Part shown: piece after piece, positions 15,050 to 21,523 of the stretch | How the letters are laid out: each line of letters begins with the position of its first letter | How positions within the stretch are numbered: position 1 is the stretch's first letter | Assembly (NCBI GenBank): GCA_036558305.1 | Contig: DATBFX010000384.1 | Location: 1-22,610, forward strand | Direction of reading: 5' to 3' | DNA from: DATBFX01 sp036558305 | GTDB lineage: Bacteria; Chloroflexota; Chloroflexia; Thermomicrobiales; UBA6265 | Length of the DNA: 22,610 nt | The notes under the pieces: generated by a model | What the model was told of the DNA's origin: nothing | Databases searched by the model: none | The model's input: only the letters and a program-made list of their open reading frames with translations | Program-made: the position numbers and the translations under genes

Positions 15050-15077
15050 AGGCTAACGTGCCGGAGACGCTTGTCAA
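15050..15077 (-). promoter_or_regulatory. Candidate promoter of the AtzG-like gene
   Basis: On the minus strand, TTGACA (15077-15072) is followed after 16 nt by TAGCCT (15055-15050), about 50 nt before the start codon. The -35 is perfect; the -10 is weak. Confidence 0.35.
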
Positions 15078-15131
15078 GCGCCCCGCGCCGCGGTCGCTCG
15101 CCGGTGTCGAGGGCGCATCACCGCCAGGCGA

Positions 15132-15160
15132 TTGACGGTCGGAGACGATCGGGAGATGAT
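15132..15160 (+). promoter_or_regulatory. Candidate promoter of the second STAND regulator
   Basis: TTGACG (15132-15137), 17-nt spacer, GATGAT (15155-15160), 36 nt before ATG 15196. The pattern closely matches the promoter proposed for the paralogue at 7379. Confidence 0.4.
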
Positions 15161-15195
15161 GGGGTGTCGCATCTCTCGCCGAGGCGCTCTCAGAC

Positions 15196-17769
15196 ATGGT
15201 TACCACACCCGCCGGTTCAACCCCGACGCCGAACCCGGAACGGGGCGATGAGGGACGTCATCGTGCCGATGTCCGGCTGCCATCGCCGTTGACGCCACTC
15301 GTCGGGCGCGAGCGCGAAGTGGCGGCGGTCGCGGCGCTCCTGCGCGACCAGGGTATTCGGTTGGTGACGCTGACGGGACCGGGCGGCGTCGGCAAGACGC
15401 GGCTGGCGATCGGAGTGGCGGAGCGGGTGGCGGACTCCTTCCCAGATGGCGTCGCGTTCGTTCCGCTCGCGCAGATTCGCGATCCGGCACATTTCCTCCC
15501 GACGATTGCCCACGCCCTCGGCATTCCGAACAGCGACGAGCGGCAGTCGCTCGGCCCGCGCCTGACGGCGGCGCTTCGCGGGAAGCGGCTGCTGCTGGTG
15601 CTGGACAACCTCGAGCAGATCGTCGCCGCGACCGCCGAAATCGCCGAGGTTCTGACGGCGTGCCCTGGGTTGACCGTACTCGCGACGAGCCGGGAGGCGC
15701 TTCGCCTCTCCACGGAGTACGAGTTCTCGGTGCCACCGCTCGCGCTCCCGACCGATCCATCCCAACCGATCTCCGAACTGGCGGAGGTCGACGCCGTTCG
15801 CCTCTTCGTGGCACGTGCCCGCGCGGTTCAGCCGGGGTTTGCGCTCGCCGAGACCAACGCGACGACGATCGCGGAGATTTGCGCCAAACTGGATGGACTG
15901 CCGCTGGCGATCGAGCTCGCCGCCGCACGCATGCGGCTCCTGTCCCCGGCTGCTTTACTGAACCGGCTCGGCCACCGATTGCGCGTCTTGACGACGGGTT
16001 CTCGCGACCTCCCCACGCGCCAACAGACACTGCGCGCGGCCATTGACTGGAGCTACGAGTTGCTCCCGACGGCCGAGCGAACCCTCTTCTCTCGCCTCGC
16101 GGTGTTCTCCGGCGGTTTCGGTCTCGGTGCCGCCGAGGCGGTGGCAGGGGGACAGGCGGACAGGGGGACAGGGGGGCAGGGGGGCAGGACGGAGAAGCGC
16201 CTGGCGCCTGCCCCCCTGTCCCCCTCCGTCCTGGATGGGATCACGTCGCTGCTGGATAAGCATCTGCTGGTTCAGGTGGGAGCGGCAGCGGGCGAACCGC
16301 ACTACGAGATGCTCGAAACGATCCGCGAGTACGGTTTGGAACAACTCGCGGGCAGTGGAGAAGAAGCCGAGATCCGTCGACAGCACGCCTCCTGGTGCCT
16401 CGATTTGGCGGAGGGGGCCGCCGCGGGACTGACCGGTTCGGGGCGCGCCGGTTGGTTGGGGCGGCTCGAGTCCGAGCGCGCAAACCTCAGACAAGCCCTG
16501 GGCTGGGCCGAGGAACAGGGGAACGCCGACACCGGTCTTCGGCTCGTGGCAGCCCTGGCCCCGTTCTGGGAGGTGCGGGGACACCTCGACGAGGGGAGCG
16601 ATTGGGCGACGCGAGTGCTGGCGATCCCCGGCGACGCGTCGGGGCTGGCGAGAGCGGGGGCGATGTGCGGTGCGGCGGGTCTCGCCTACCGCCGGGGAAA
16701 CTACCCGGAGGCGATCACGTCGGCCGCAACGGCGCTGCGTCTGGCGACCGCGTTGGGAAGCGATCTGATCGGCGGTCGAGCGCTGATCGTGCTCGGGAAC
16801 GTGGACTACGATCGTGGCGACCTGGAGGCAGCGGTCACCCGGTATGGAGAGGCGCTGGCGCTTTTTCGCCTGGTGAAAGACGACGACGGAATCGCCGACG
16901 CCTTGACCAAAATCGGGCTGGGGCTTTCCGCTCTCGGCGACCTCGATGGCGCGGAGGCGGTGCTCGGGGAGGCCCTGGCGCTGGGGCGAGCGATCGCGAA
17001 TCCGCACTGGATGATGTCCGCAATCGGTCGGCTCGCCTTCGTCGATCAACGGCGCGGGGATCTCGATTCGGCGGCGAGGCGGGTCGAGGAGGCGCTGGTC
17101 CTGCAACGCGAGCTCAATCCGCTGGCGGCCGGGGCGTTGCTGCGGGTCGCGGGGACGATCGCGCGGGACAACGGGGATTTGCCACGGGCGGCCGCGTACT
17201 ACCGGGAGTCGCTCGACATGCGCCGGCAGTGGGGCGAACGGCGCGCGGTCGCGGAATCGCTGGCATCGGTGGCCGAACTCGGCGCGCTGTGCGGTCGGTG
17301 GCAAGATGCGGCCGGGCTCTTCGGCGGGCTGGCGGACCTGCGTCGCGCGATCGGCGTTCCCGGATATCGGTGGGAGGAGGCGCTCCTGGAACGGGCCCTG
17401 ACTACGGTGCGCAACGAACTTGGGGATACGGAGTTCGCGACGGCGTTCGAGGCCGGGCGTCAATTGCCGTTGACCGACGTCGTCGCGCGTGCGCTCGACC
17501 TCGCACGAGCGGTCGAGGCCGGGCGGCCGGCAACCGGTGCATCCGCGCGCGCGGTCGCACCGGGCGATGCCGACGGGTTCGCATTGACCGCGCGCGAGAT
17601 CGAGGTGCTCCGGTTCGCGGCCAGGGGCCATTCCGACCGCGAGATCGCCGAGGAGCTCTCCATCAGCCCGCGAACCGTCGCGCATCACCTCCACTCGGTC
17701 TATCAGAAGCTCGGGGTTGGCTCGCGCGTCGCCGCGACCGCCCATGCCCATCGCTACGGTTTGATCTAG
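15196..17769 (+). CDS. STAND transcriptional regulator: NB-ARC ATPase, TPR repeats, C-terminal LuxR helix-turn-helix (second paralogue)
   Basis: An 857-residue regulator. After a 28-residue flexible head come LTPLVGREREVAAV, Walker A GPGGVGKT (61-68), Walker B RLLLVLDNLE (131-140), LATSREALRL and GLPLAIELAA. TPR-like repeats with the pattern A-x3-G-D-L-x2-A-x3-Y-x-E-A-L fill about 480-700. The LuxR domain starts at LTAREIEVLRFAARGHSDRE (about 794-857). At about 323-346, between the ATPase and helical parts, the protein contains a low-complexity insert (GGQADRGTGGQGG and onward) encoded by a G/C-rich inverted repeat that keeps the frame. ATG 15196 is the first plausible start; its ribosome-binding site is weak. 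It is divergent from the AtzG-like gene. Confidence 0.9.
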   Translation: MVTTPAGSTPTPNPERGDEGRHRADVRLPSPLTPLVGREREVAAVAALLRDQGIRLVTLTGPGGVGKTRLAIGVAERVADSFPDGVAFVPLAQIRDPAHFLPTIAHALGIPNSDERQSLGPRLTAALRGKRLLLVLDNLEQIVAATAEIAEVLTACPGLTVLATSREALRLSTEYEFSVPPLALPTDPSQPISELAEVDAVRLFVARARAVQPGFALAETNATTIAEICAKLDGLPLAIELAAARMRLLSPAALLNRLGHRLRVLTTGSRDLPTRQQTLRAAIDWSYELLPTAERTLFSRLAVFSGGFGLGAAEAVAGGQADRGTGGQGGRTEKRLAPAPLSPSVLDGITSLLDKHLLVQVGAAAGEPHYEMLETIREYGLEQLAGSGEEAEIRRQHASWCLDLAEGAAAGLTGSGRAGWLGRLESERANLRQALGWAEEQGNADTGLRLVAALAPFWEVRGHLDEGSDWATRVLAIPGDASGLARAGAMCGAAGLAYRRGNYPEAITSAATALRLATALGSDLIGGRALIVLGNVDYDRGDLEAAVTRYGEALALFRLVKDDDGIADALTKIGLGLSALGDLDGAEAVLGEALALGRAIANPHWMMSAIGRLAFVDQRRGDLDSAARRVEEALVLQRELNPLAAGALLRVAGTIARDNGDLPRAAAYYRESLDMRRQWGERRAVAESLASVAELGALCGRWQDAAGLFGGLADLRRAIGVPGYRWEEALLERALTTVRNELGDTEFATAFEAGRQLPLTDVVARALDLARAVEAGRPATGASARAVAPGDADGFALTAREIEVLRFAARGHSDREIAEELSISPRTVAHHLHSVYQKLGVGSRVAATAHAHRYGLI
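16147..16233 (+). repeat. Palindromic G-tract repeat inserted in frame in a coding sequence
   Basis: GGGGGACAGGGGGGCAGG (16163-16180) is the exact reverse complement of 16207-16224. CAGGACGGAG (16185-16194) matches CTCCGTCCTG (16224-16233). A direct repeat GGGGGACAGG occurs at 16147 and 16163. Base composition (G runs on one side, C runs on the other) is unlike the flanking codons. The paralogue at 7492 lacks the repeat at this position. Confidence 0.8.
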
Positions 17770-18093
17770 GGGAAGAGACGGAGCTGGGTTGAAGCCAGCC
17801 GTTCGGATCGCAGCCTCGATCCTCCCATCTCGATCGCCGGCTCCTTCGTTCGTCGGGCACGTTGCTCGGCCCGGTAGGTCACGAAGACGACCGCTGGCGC
17901 GGCGGCGTTCATCCGCGGCATCTTCCGAGGCGACGACGGAAGACCCGATTGTTGTCACGATGTGATCTCCCCAGGAGTCTTACTTGTGACGGAGGCGCGG
18001 CCGGCCGCGCCTGGACGGAGGAGGTCGACCCGACGCGAAGCGAGGAATGGCCCAACGGACGTATGGCGTCCGTCGAAGATTGAGGGGTGCGAT
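17770..18093. other. 324-nt gap upstream of nuoB
   Basis: I see no convincing gene, terminator or -35/-10 pair here. TTGTCA at 17952-17957 lacks a good -10. A TCAC-GAT-GTGA mini-palindrome lies at 17955-17965, and a 20-bp palindrome is listed separately. The nuoB frame is open back to 17962 but has no family similarity before 18094. Confidence 0.4.
17993..18012. repeat. Perfect 20-bp palindrome in the nuoB upstream region
   Basis: AGGCGCGGCC immediately followed by its reverse complement GGCCGCGCCT, with no spacer and no T-tract. It ends 81 nt before the nuoB start. It may be a dimeric protein-binding site, or a chance product of extreme GC content. Confidence 0.55.
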
Positions 18094-18645
18094 ATGGGAC
18101 TGATCGACAATCGGTTGGAAAAGAACGTCTTCGTCACCTCGTTGGACTTCGTGTTCAATTGGGCGCGCCGCTCCTCGCTGTGGTGGTTGCAGTTCGGACT
18201 CGCTTGTTGCGGAATCGAGCTGATCTCCGCCCAGATGCCGCGGTTCGACATGGGGGAGCGCTTCGGGTCCCTGTACCGCGCCTCGCCACGCCAGGCCGAC
18301 CTGATGATCGTCGCCGGCACCGTCACCAAGAAGATGGCTCCGGTCGTCTCCACCCTCTACGAGCAGATGCCGGAACCGAAGTGGGTGCTCTCGATGGGGA
18401 GCTGCGCCAACGTCGGCGGCCCCTTCGACACCTACGCGGTGGTCCAGGGCGTCGACCAACTCATCCCGGTCGACGTCTACGTCGAGGGCTGCCCGCCCTC
18501 CCCGGAGGCGCTCTACTACGGGGTGCTGGAGTTGCAGAACAAGATCATCAAATACCAGACGATGGCCAAGAAGCAGGGCGTGCCCGCGGCGGAAGCGATG
18601 CGGAACTCCGAGCGAAGCGTCGCCCAGGCGGCAGTCCGGGCGTGA
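18094..18645 (+). CDS. nuoB: NADH-quinone oxidoreductase subunit B
   Basis: A 183-residue NuoB, the complex I subunit that carries the N2 [4Fe-4S] cluster next to the quinone site. All four cluster cysteines are present: C38 and C39 in GLACCGIELIS, C104 in MGSCANVGG and C133 in EGCPPSPEALYYG. The conserved GTVTKKMAPVV and PEPKWVLSMGSCA stretches are intact. GAGGGG lies 6 nt before ATG 18094. No nuoA, nuoC or nuoD is beside it; the neighbours are a STAND regulator and an Rrf2 regulator. It could be a displaced single-copy subunit or an extra copy with a separate role. Confidence 0.96.
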   Translation: MGLIDNRLEKNVFVTSLDFVFNWARRSSLWWLQFGLACCGIELISAQMPRFDMGERFGSLYRASPRQADLMIVAGTVTKKMAPVVSTLYEQMPEPKWVLSMGSCANVGGPFDTYAVVQGVDQLIPVDVYVEGCPPSPEALYYGVLELQNKIIKYQTMAKKQGVPAAEAMRNSERSVAQAAVRA

Positions 18646-18656
18646 GGGTGCGTCCT

Positions 18657-18677
18657 ACCCGAACCGGCAGGTCGGGT
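18657..18677 (+). terminator. Weak hairpin after nuoB
   Basis: ACCCGA (18657-18662) and TCGGGT (18672-18677) can pair as a 6-bp stem with a 9-nt loop. There is no proper T-run, so termination is doubtful. Confidence 0.25.
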
Positions 18678-18681
18678 GGTC

Positions 18682-18710
18682 TTGACACCGGGGCAATTCG
18701 TAACTAGGAT
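18682..18710 (+). promoter_or_regulatory. Promoter of the Rrf2-type regulator
   Basis: TTGACA (18682-18687), exactly 17 nt, then TAGGAT (18705-18710). This is the best promoter match in the window, about 43 nt before the start codon. Confidence 0.65.
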
Positions 18711-18716
18711 GGTTAC
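18700..18716. promoter_or_regulatory. Operator-like inverted repeat GTAAC-N7-GTTAC over the -10 element
   Basis: GTAAC (18700-18704) and GTTAC (18712-18716) flank the -10 box, so a bound dimer would block RNA polymerase. The likely binder is the Rrf2 protein encoded just downstream (autorepression, inference). Confidence 0.55.
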
Positions 18717-18752
18717 AGTTGCTCGGCGGTGGTTGAGCGGAAACGGGGATCG

Positions 18753-19232
18753 ATGTACGGCAACAACCGGTTCGGCGTCGCGGTCCATGTGCTCGCCCTG
18801 GCGAGGGTGGCGATGGAAGAAGAGGCCGGGGTCGGGATTACGTCGGAGCGGATGGCGGAGAGTGTTCGCGCCCATCCGGTCCACGTGCGCCGGGTCCTCG
18901 GGGCGCTGCGCGAGGCCGGGTTGGTGACCTCCCAACCCGGTCCCGGCGGTGGTTGGAAATTGACGCGATCGCCCGAGGCGATCACCCTCCGCGACATCTA
19001 CCGCGCCGTCGAGCACGAACCGCTCTTCGGGGTACCGCAGCACCCGAGCGAGGACTGCCCCATCTCGCAGTGCATCCCGGGTGTGCTGGCGACCTGCTTC
19101 CGGGAAGCGGAAGCGGCGCTGGAGGAGCGGTTGGGCCAGGTCACCATCGCGGACGTCATCGATGCCGTCCGCTCCGCGGTCGACCGGGCCGGGTTTTCCC
19201 CGCAGGAGGCGAGGCTCGCCTCGCAGGTTTAG
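18753..19232 (+). CDS. Rrf2-family transcriptional regulator
   Basis: A 159-residue Rrf2-type winged helix protein. It begins MYGNNRFGVAVHVLALARVA, has the recognition helix around HPVHVRRVLGALREAGLV (41-58) and the wing SQPGPGGGWKLTR. Three cysteines (C102, C107, C115 in DCPISQCIPGVLATC) lie where IscR/NsrR-type members ligate an Fe-S cluster. The spacing (x4, x7) differs from theirs (x5, x5 in IscR), so cluster or thiol sensing is possible but unproven. I chose ATG 18753 over GTG 18729 because family similarity starts there. Its promoter carries an inverted repeat over the -10. It precedes the MFS efflux gene by 176 nt on the same strand. Confidence 0.9.
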   Translation: MYGNNRFGVAVHVLALARVAMEEEAGVGITSERMAESVRAHPVHVRRVLGALREAGLVTSQPGPGGGWKLTRSPEAITLRDIYRAVEHEPLFGVPQHPSEDCPISQCIPGVLATCFREAEAALEERLGQVTIADVIDAVRSAVDRAGFSPQEARLASQV

Positions 19233-19250
19233 CCGGCCGTCGAGGGCCGG
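19233..19250 (+). repeat. Short hairpin after the Rrf2 gene
   Basis: CCGGCC-GTCGAG-GGCCGG forms a 6-bp stem immediately after the stop codon. No T-tract follows; it may slow polymerase or protect the transcript end but is not a clear terminator. Confidence 0.35.
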
Positions 19251-19408
19251 AACAAGGGGCGGAGCAGCGCGGCTCTGCCGGGTCGAATCGTGCCGCCGAA
19301 GTTTGTGCGGGATTTCACGAACGTCTCACGTGGTGGGCGGCGCGGCGTTTTATCTTCGGACGGTCCGGCGTTGGTCGGGCTGGCGGATGGGTAGCAAGGG
19401 ACGCACGG

Positions 19409-21088
19409 ATGGCAGCACGCGCAGGGTTGGCTAATCGGGTCAACGACAGCAATCTCAAGTGGTACACGCTGGGGGCCGCCTGTTTCGGTCTCTTCATGGC
19501 GATTCTCGACAACCTCGTCGTCAACATCGCGATGCCGACGATCGCGCGGGATCTCGACGCGAAGACGACGCAGTTGCAGTGGATCGTTTCGGCCTACACG
19601 CTGGTTTTCGCCTCGCTCCAGATCACGGCGGGCGGACTCGGCGACCGCTTCGGCCGCAAGAAACTGTTCCTGTTCGGTCTGACGGTCTTCACCGCGACCT
19701 CGTTCGCGGCGGCGTTTTCGCAGAACATCGAGATGCTGATCGCGCTGCGGGCCGCCCAGGGCTTCGGCGCGGCGTTCATCATGCCGCTCTCGCTCTCGCT
19801 GATCTCGGCGGCGTTCCCGCCGGAGGAGCGCGGCAAGGCGGTCGGCATCTGGGGCGCGATCTCGGTCTCGGGCATCGCGCTGGGGCCGATCGTCGGTGGG
19901 GCGCTGGTCGAGTACGCCTCCTGGCACTGGGTCTTCCTGATCAACGTGCCGATCGGCATCGGCGCCCTGTTCGTGACGTCGGCGGTCGTGCGCGAGTCGA
20001 AAGACGAGAGCGGGACGGTGGCGACCGACTACGCCGGGACGGCGTTGATCACCGCCGGGATCGCCTCGTTGACCTGGGGTCTGATCGAGGCGAGCGACCG
20101 GGGGTGGACGGACCCGCTGATCCTGACCGCGTTCGCGGCGGCGGCGGTGATCGGGGCGGCCTTCATCTGGGTGGAGGCGCACACCGAGCGACCGATGATC
20201 CCGCTGCGGTTCTTCCGGTCGAGCACCTTTACCGGCGCGAACATCGATTCTTTCATGATCGCGTTCTTGATCACCGGTGTCAGCTTCTTCATGACCCTCT
20301 ACCAGCAGAACATCCACGGGTTCTCGCCGATGAAGACCGGGTTGGCGCTGCTGCCGATGGTCGTGGTGATGATGGTGCTGTCGCCGGTCACCGGCACCCT
20401 GACGACCAAGATGGGACCGCGGCGGTTGATCAGCTTCGGCATGCTGGTGACGGGCGTCGGGACGTTGCTAATGCTGCTGACCGGGGTCGACGCCAGCTAC
20501 TGGGCGATCCTGCCGTCCTTCATCGTGATGGGCTTCGGGATGAGCTTCATCTGGGCGCCGATGACGACGGCGGTGTTGAACAGCGTCGAGAGCGAGAAGA
20601 GCGGTGTCGCCTCGGCGGTGAACGGCGCGCTGCGGGAGATCGGGACGGCGTTCGGCGTCGCGCTCCTCGGCACGCTGGCGAGCCGGGCGTACCAGGGCGA
20701 CTTCAAGACGGCGGAGCAGGTGGAGTCGATCCGCCAGGGGCCGTCCGGCGGCGTCCTGGCACCGGTGCTCGGGTTGATCGGCTCCGGAATGAGTTTCGGC
20801 GGCCGGGTGATCGAGGACCCGCGGACGATCGCGCAACTGGGTCTGCCGGCCGACGCCTTGGCGCAGGTAAAGCAGGCGCTGACGCCGGAGGTGGTGGCCG
20901 GTATCCGGCAGGCGAGCGCGGAGGCGTTCATGACCGGGATGGACCGGGCGGTCATCTTCTCCGGGGTCGGGATCATGCTGGCGAGCGTGCTCTCCTACTT
21001 CCTGGTCAAGGACGCGGTGGTCGCGAAGCCGGTCGAAGAAGCGGAGCTGGTGCCGGAGCGCGAGTTGGTGGCGAACGTCGCCGACTAA
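19409..21088 (+). CDS. MFS transporter, DHA2 (EmrB/QacA-type, 14-span) drug:proton antiporter
   Basis: A 559-residue integral membrane pump of DHA2 length. Helix 1 carries the motif LDNLVVNIAMPTI with D34. Motif A is GGLGDRFGRKKLFLFG (about 75-90). Motif C, the antiporter signature, is visible as SGIALGPIVGGALVEYASWH. The usual FNVPIG-like end of helix 6 follows (FLINVPIGIGALF). Later helices are regular to about residue 545, ending in a charged tail. It should export drugs or metabolites in exchange for protons. ATG 19409 has AAGGGA a few bases upstream; the frame is open far upstream, but that overlaps the Rrf2 gene. Probably controlled by the Rrf2 protein, and ended by the terminator at 21119. 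Confidence 0.93.
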   Translation: MAARAGLANRVNDSNLKWYTLGAACFGLFMAILDNLVVNIAMPTIARDLDAKTTQLQWIVSAYTLVFASLQITAGGLGDRFGRKKLFLFGLTVFTATSFAAAFSQNIEMLIALRAAQGFGAAFIMPLSLSLISAAFPPEERGKAVGIWGAISVSGIALGPIVGGALVEYASWHWVFLINVPIGIGALFVTSAVVRESKDESGTVATDYAGTALITAGIASLTWGLIEASDRGWTDPLILTAFAAAAVIGAAFIWVEAHTERPMIPLRFFRSSTFTGANIDSFMIAFLITGVSFFMTLYQQNIHGFSPMKTGLALLPMVVVMMVLSPVTGTLTTKMGPRRLISFGMLVTGVGTLLMLLTGVDASYWAILPSFIVMGFGMSFIWAPMTTAVLNSVESEKSGVASAVNGALREIGTAFGVALLGTLASRAYQGDFKTAEQVESIRQGPSGGVLAPVLGLIGSGMSFGGRVIEDPRTIAQLGLPADALAQVKQALTPEVVAGIRQASAEAFMTGMDRAVIFSGVGIMLASVLSYFLVKDAVVAKPVEEAELVPERELVANVAD

Positions 21089-21101
21089 CGGCCCTCACCA
21101 G

Positions 21102-21119
21102 CACCCAGAGGGTACCCGC
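21102..21119. repeat. Short dispersed direct repeat, copy 1
   Basis: CACCCAGAGGGTACCCGC, matched at 21281-21298 with a single difference (17 of 18). It abuts the terminator stem. Confidence 0.65.
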
Positions 21120-21151
21120 CCCCTCTCCCTTCCGAGGGAGAGGGGGTTTTT
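21119..21151 (+). terminator. Strong intrinsic terminator after the MFS gene
   Basis: A perfect 12-bp stem CCCCCTCTCCCT / AGGGAGAGGGGG with loop TCCG, then TTTTT. Confidence 0.9.
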
Positions 21152-21523
21152 CGTGTCCGTCGAAGTGGGCGAGGCGCATAAGCGCGGCAAACCTCCGACT
21201 CGGGAGGAGGGGAACGGAGCGAACCCGGTCGGCTGCCGGGGCCGTTGGCTGCCGCGGCGCAGGTGGCCCAGCCTGGGCGGCACCCAGAGGGTTCCCGCTG
21301 CCTGCCCAGGCCCGCCCACGCTTGCCAGGAGGTGACCGCTTGCGAGGAGAGAAGAACATATGAACCCGTTTGTCAAGAGACCGACGTAAGGTTTGTCAGT
21401 CAGGACCAGCGAGGCGCGGCGTCTGGTGATCCGGCGCCCGTGGTCTGGTAAGCTGCTTGGGAAGGAGTTCGTACGGAACATCCGGTTCGCATGCAGGTCG
21501 CGGCCGGTTGGGGTTGGCGCGCA
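21152..21523. other. Non-coding repeat-bearing region upstream of hsdM
   Basis: No gene is supported in these 372 nt. The left part holds the repeat unit at 21271-21311. The right part contains a 9-codon ORF at 21360 with an AGGAGAGAAG-type site, possibly by chance. AAGGAG at about 21461 is too far from any hsdM start to serve it. I found no convincing promoter. Confidence 0.45.
21281..21298. repeat. Short dispersed direct repeat, copy 2
   Basis: CACCCAGAGGGTTCCCGC. It is flanked by an imperfect inverted repeat: GCCTGGGCGG (21271-21280) and CTGCCCAGGC (21302-21311), nine of ten pairs Watson-Crick plus one G-T. This suggests a small structured repeat unit rather than a gene. Confidence 0.6.

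Noticed and set aside
16147..16233. A transcription terminator inside the regulator gene
   Set aside because: The inverted repeat has no T-tract after it, and the coding frame passes through uninterrupted to a complete LuxR domain.
15955..17958. A 667-codon minus-strand open frame under the second STAND regulator
   Set aside because: A shadow of the high-GC coding strand, without domain or ribosome-binding evidence.
17962..18093. Extension of nuoB by 44 codons
   Set aside because: NuoB proteins start near MGLIDNRLEKNV, and GAGGGG precedes ATG 18094 at ideal spacing.
19459..21363. A 634-codon plus-strand frame overlapping the MFS gene
   Set aside because: The MFS frame has motifs A, C and D and regular hydrophobic helices; this frame translates to a hydrophilic Arg/Gly/Asp-rich string.
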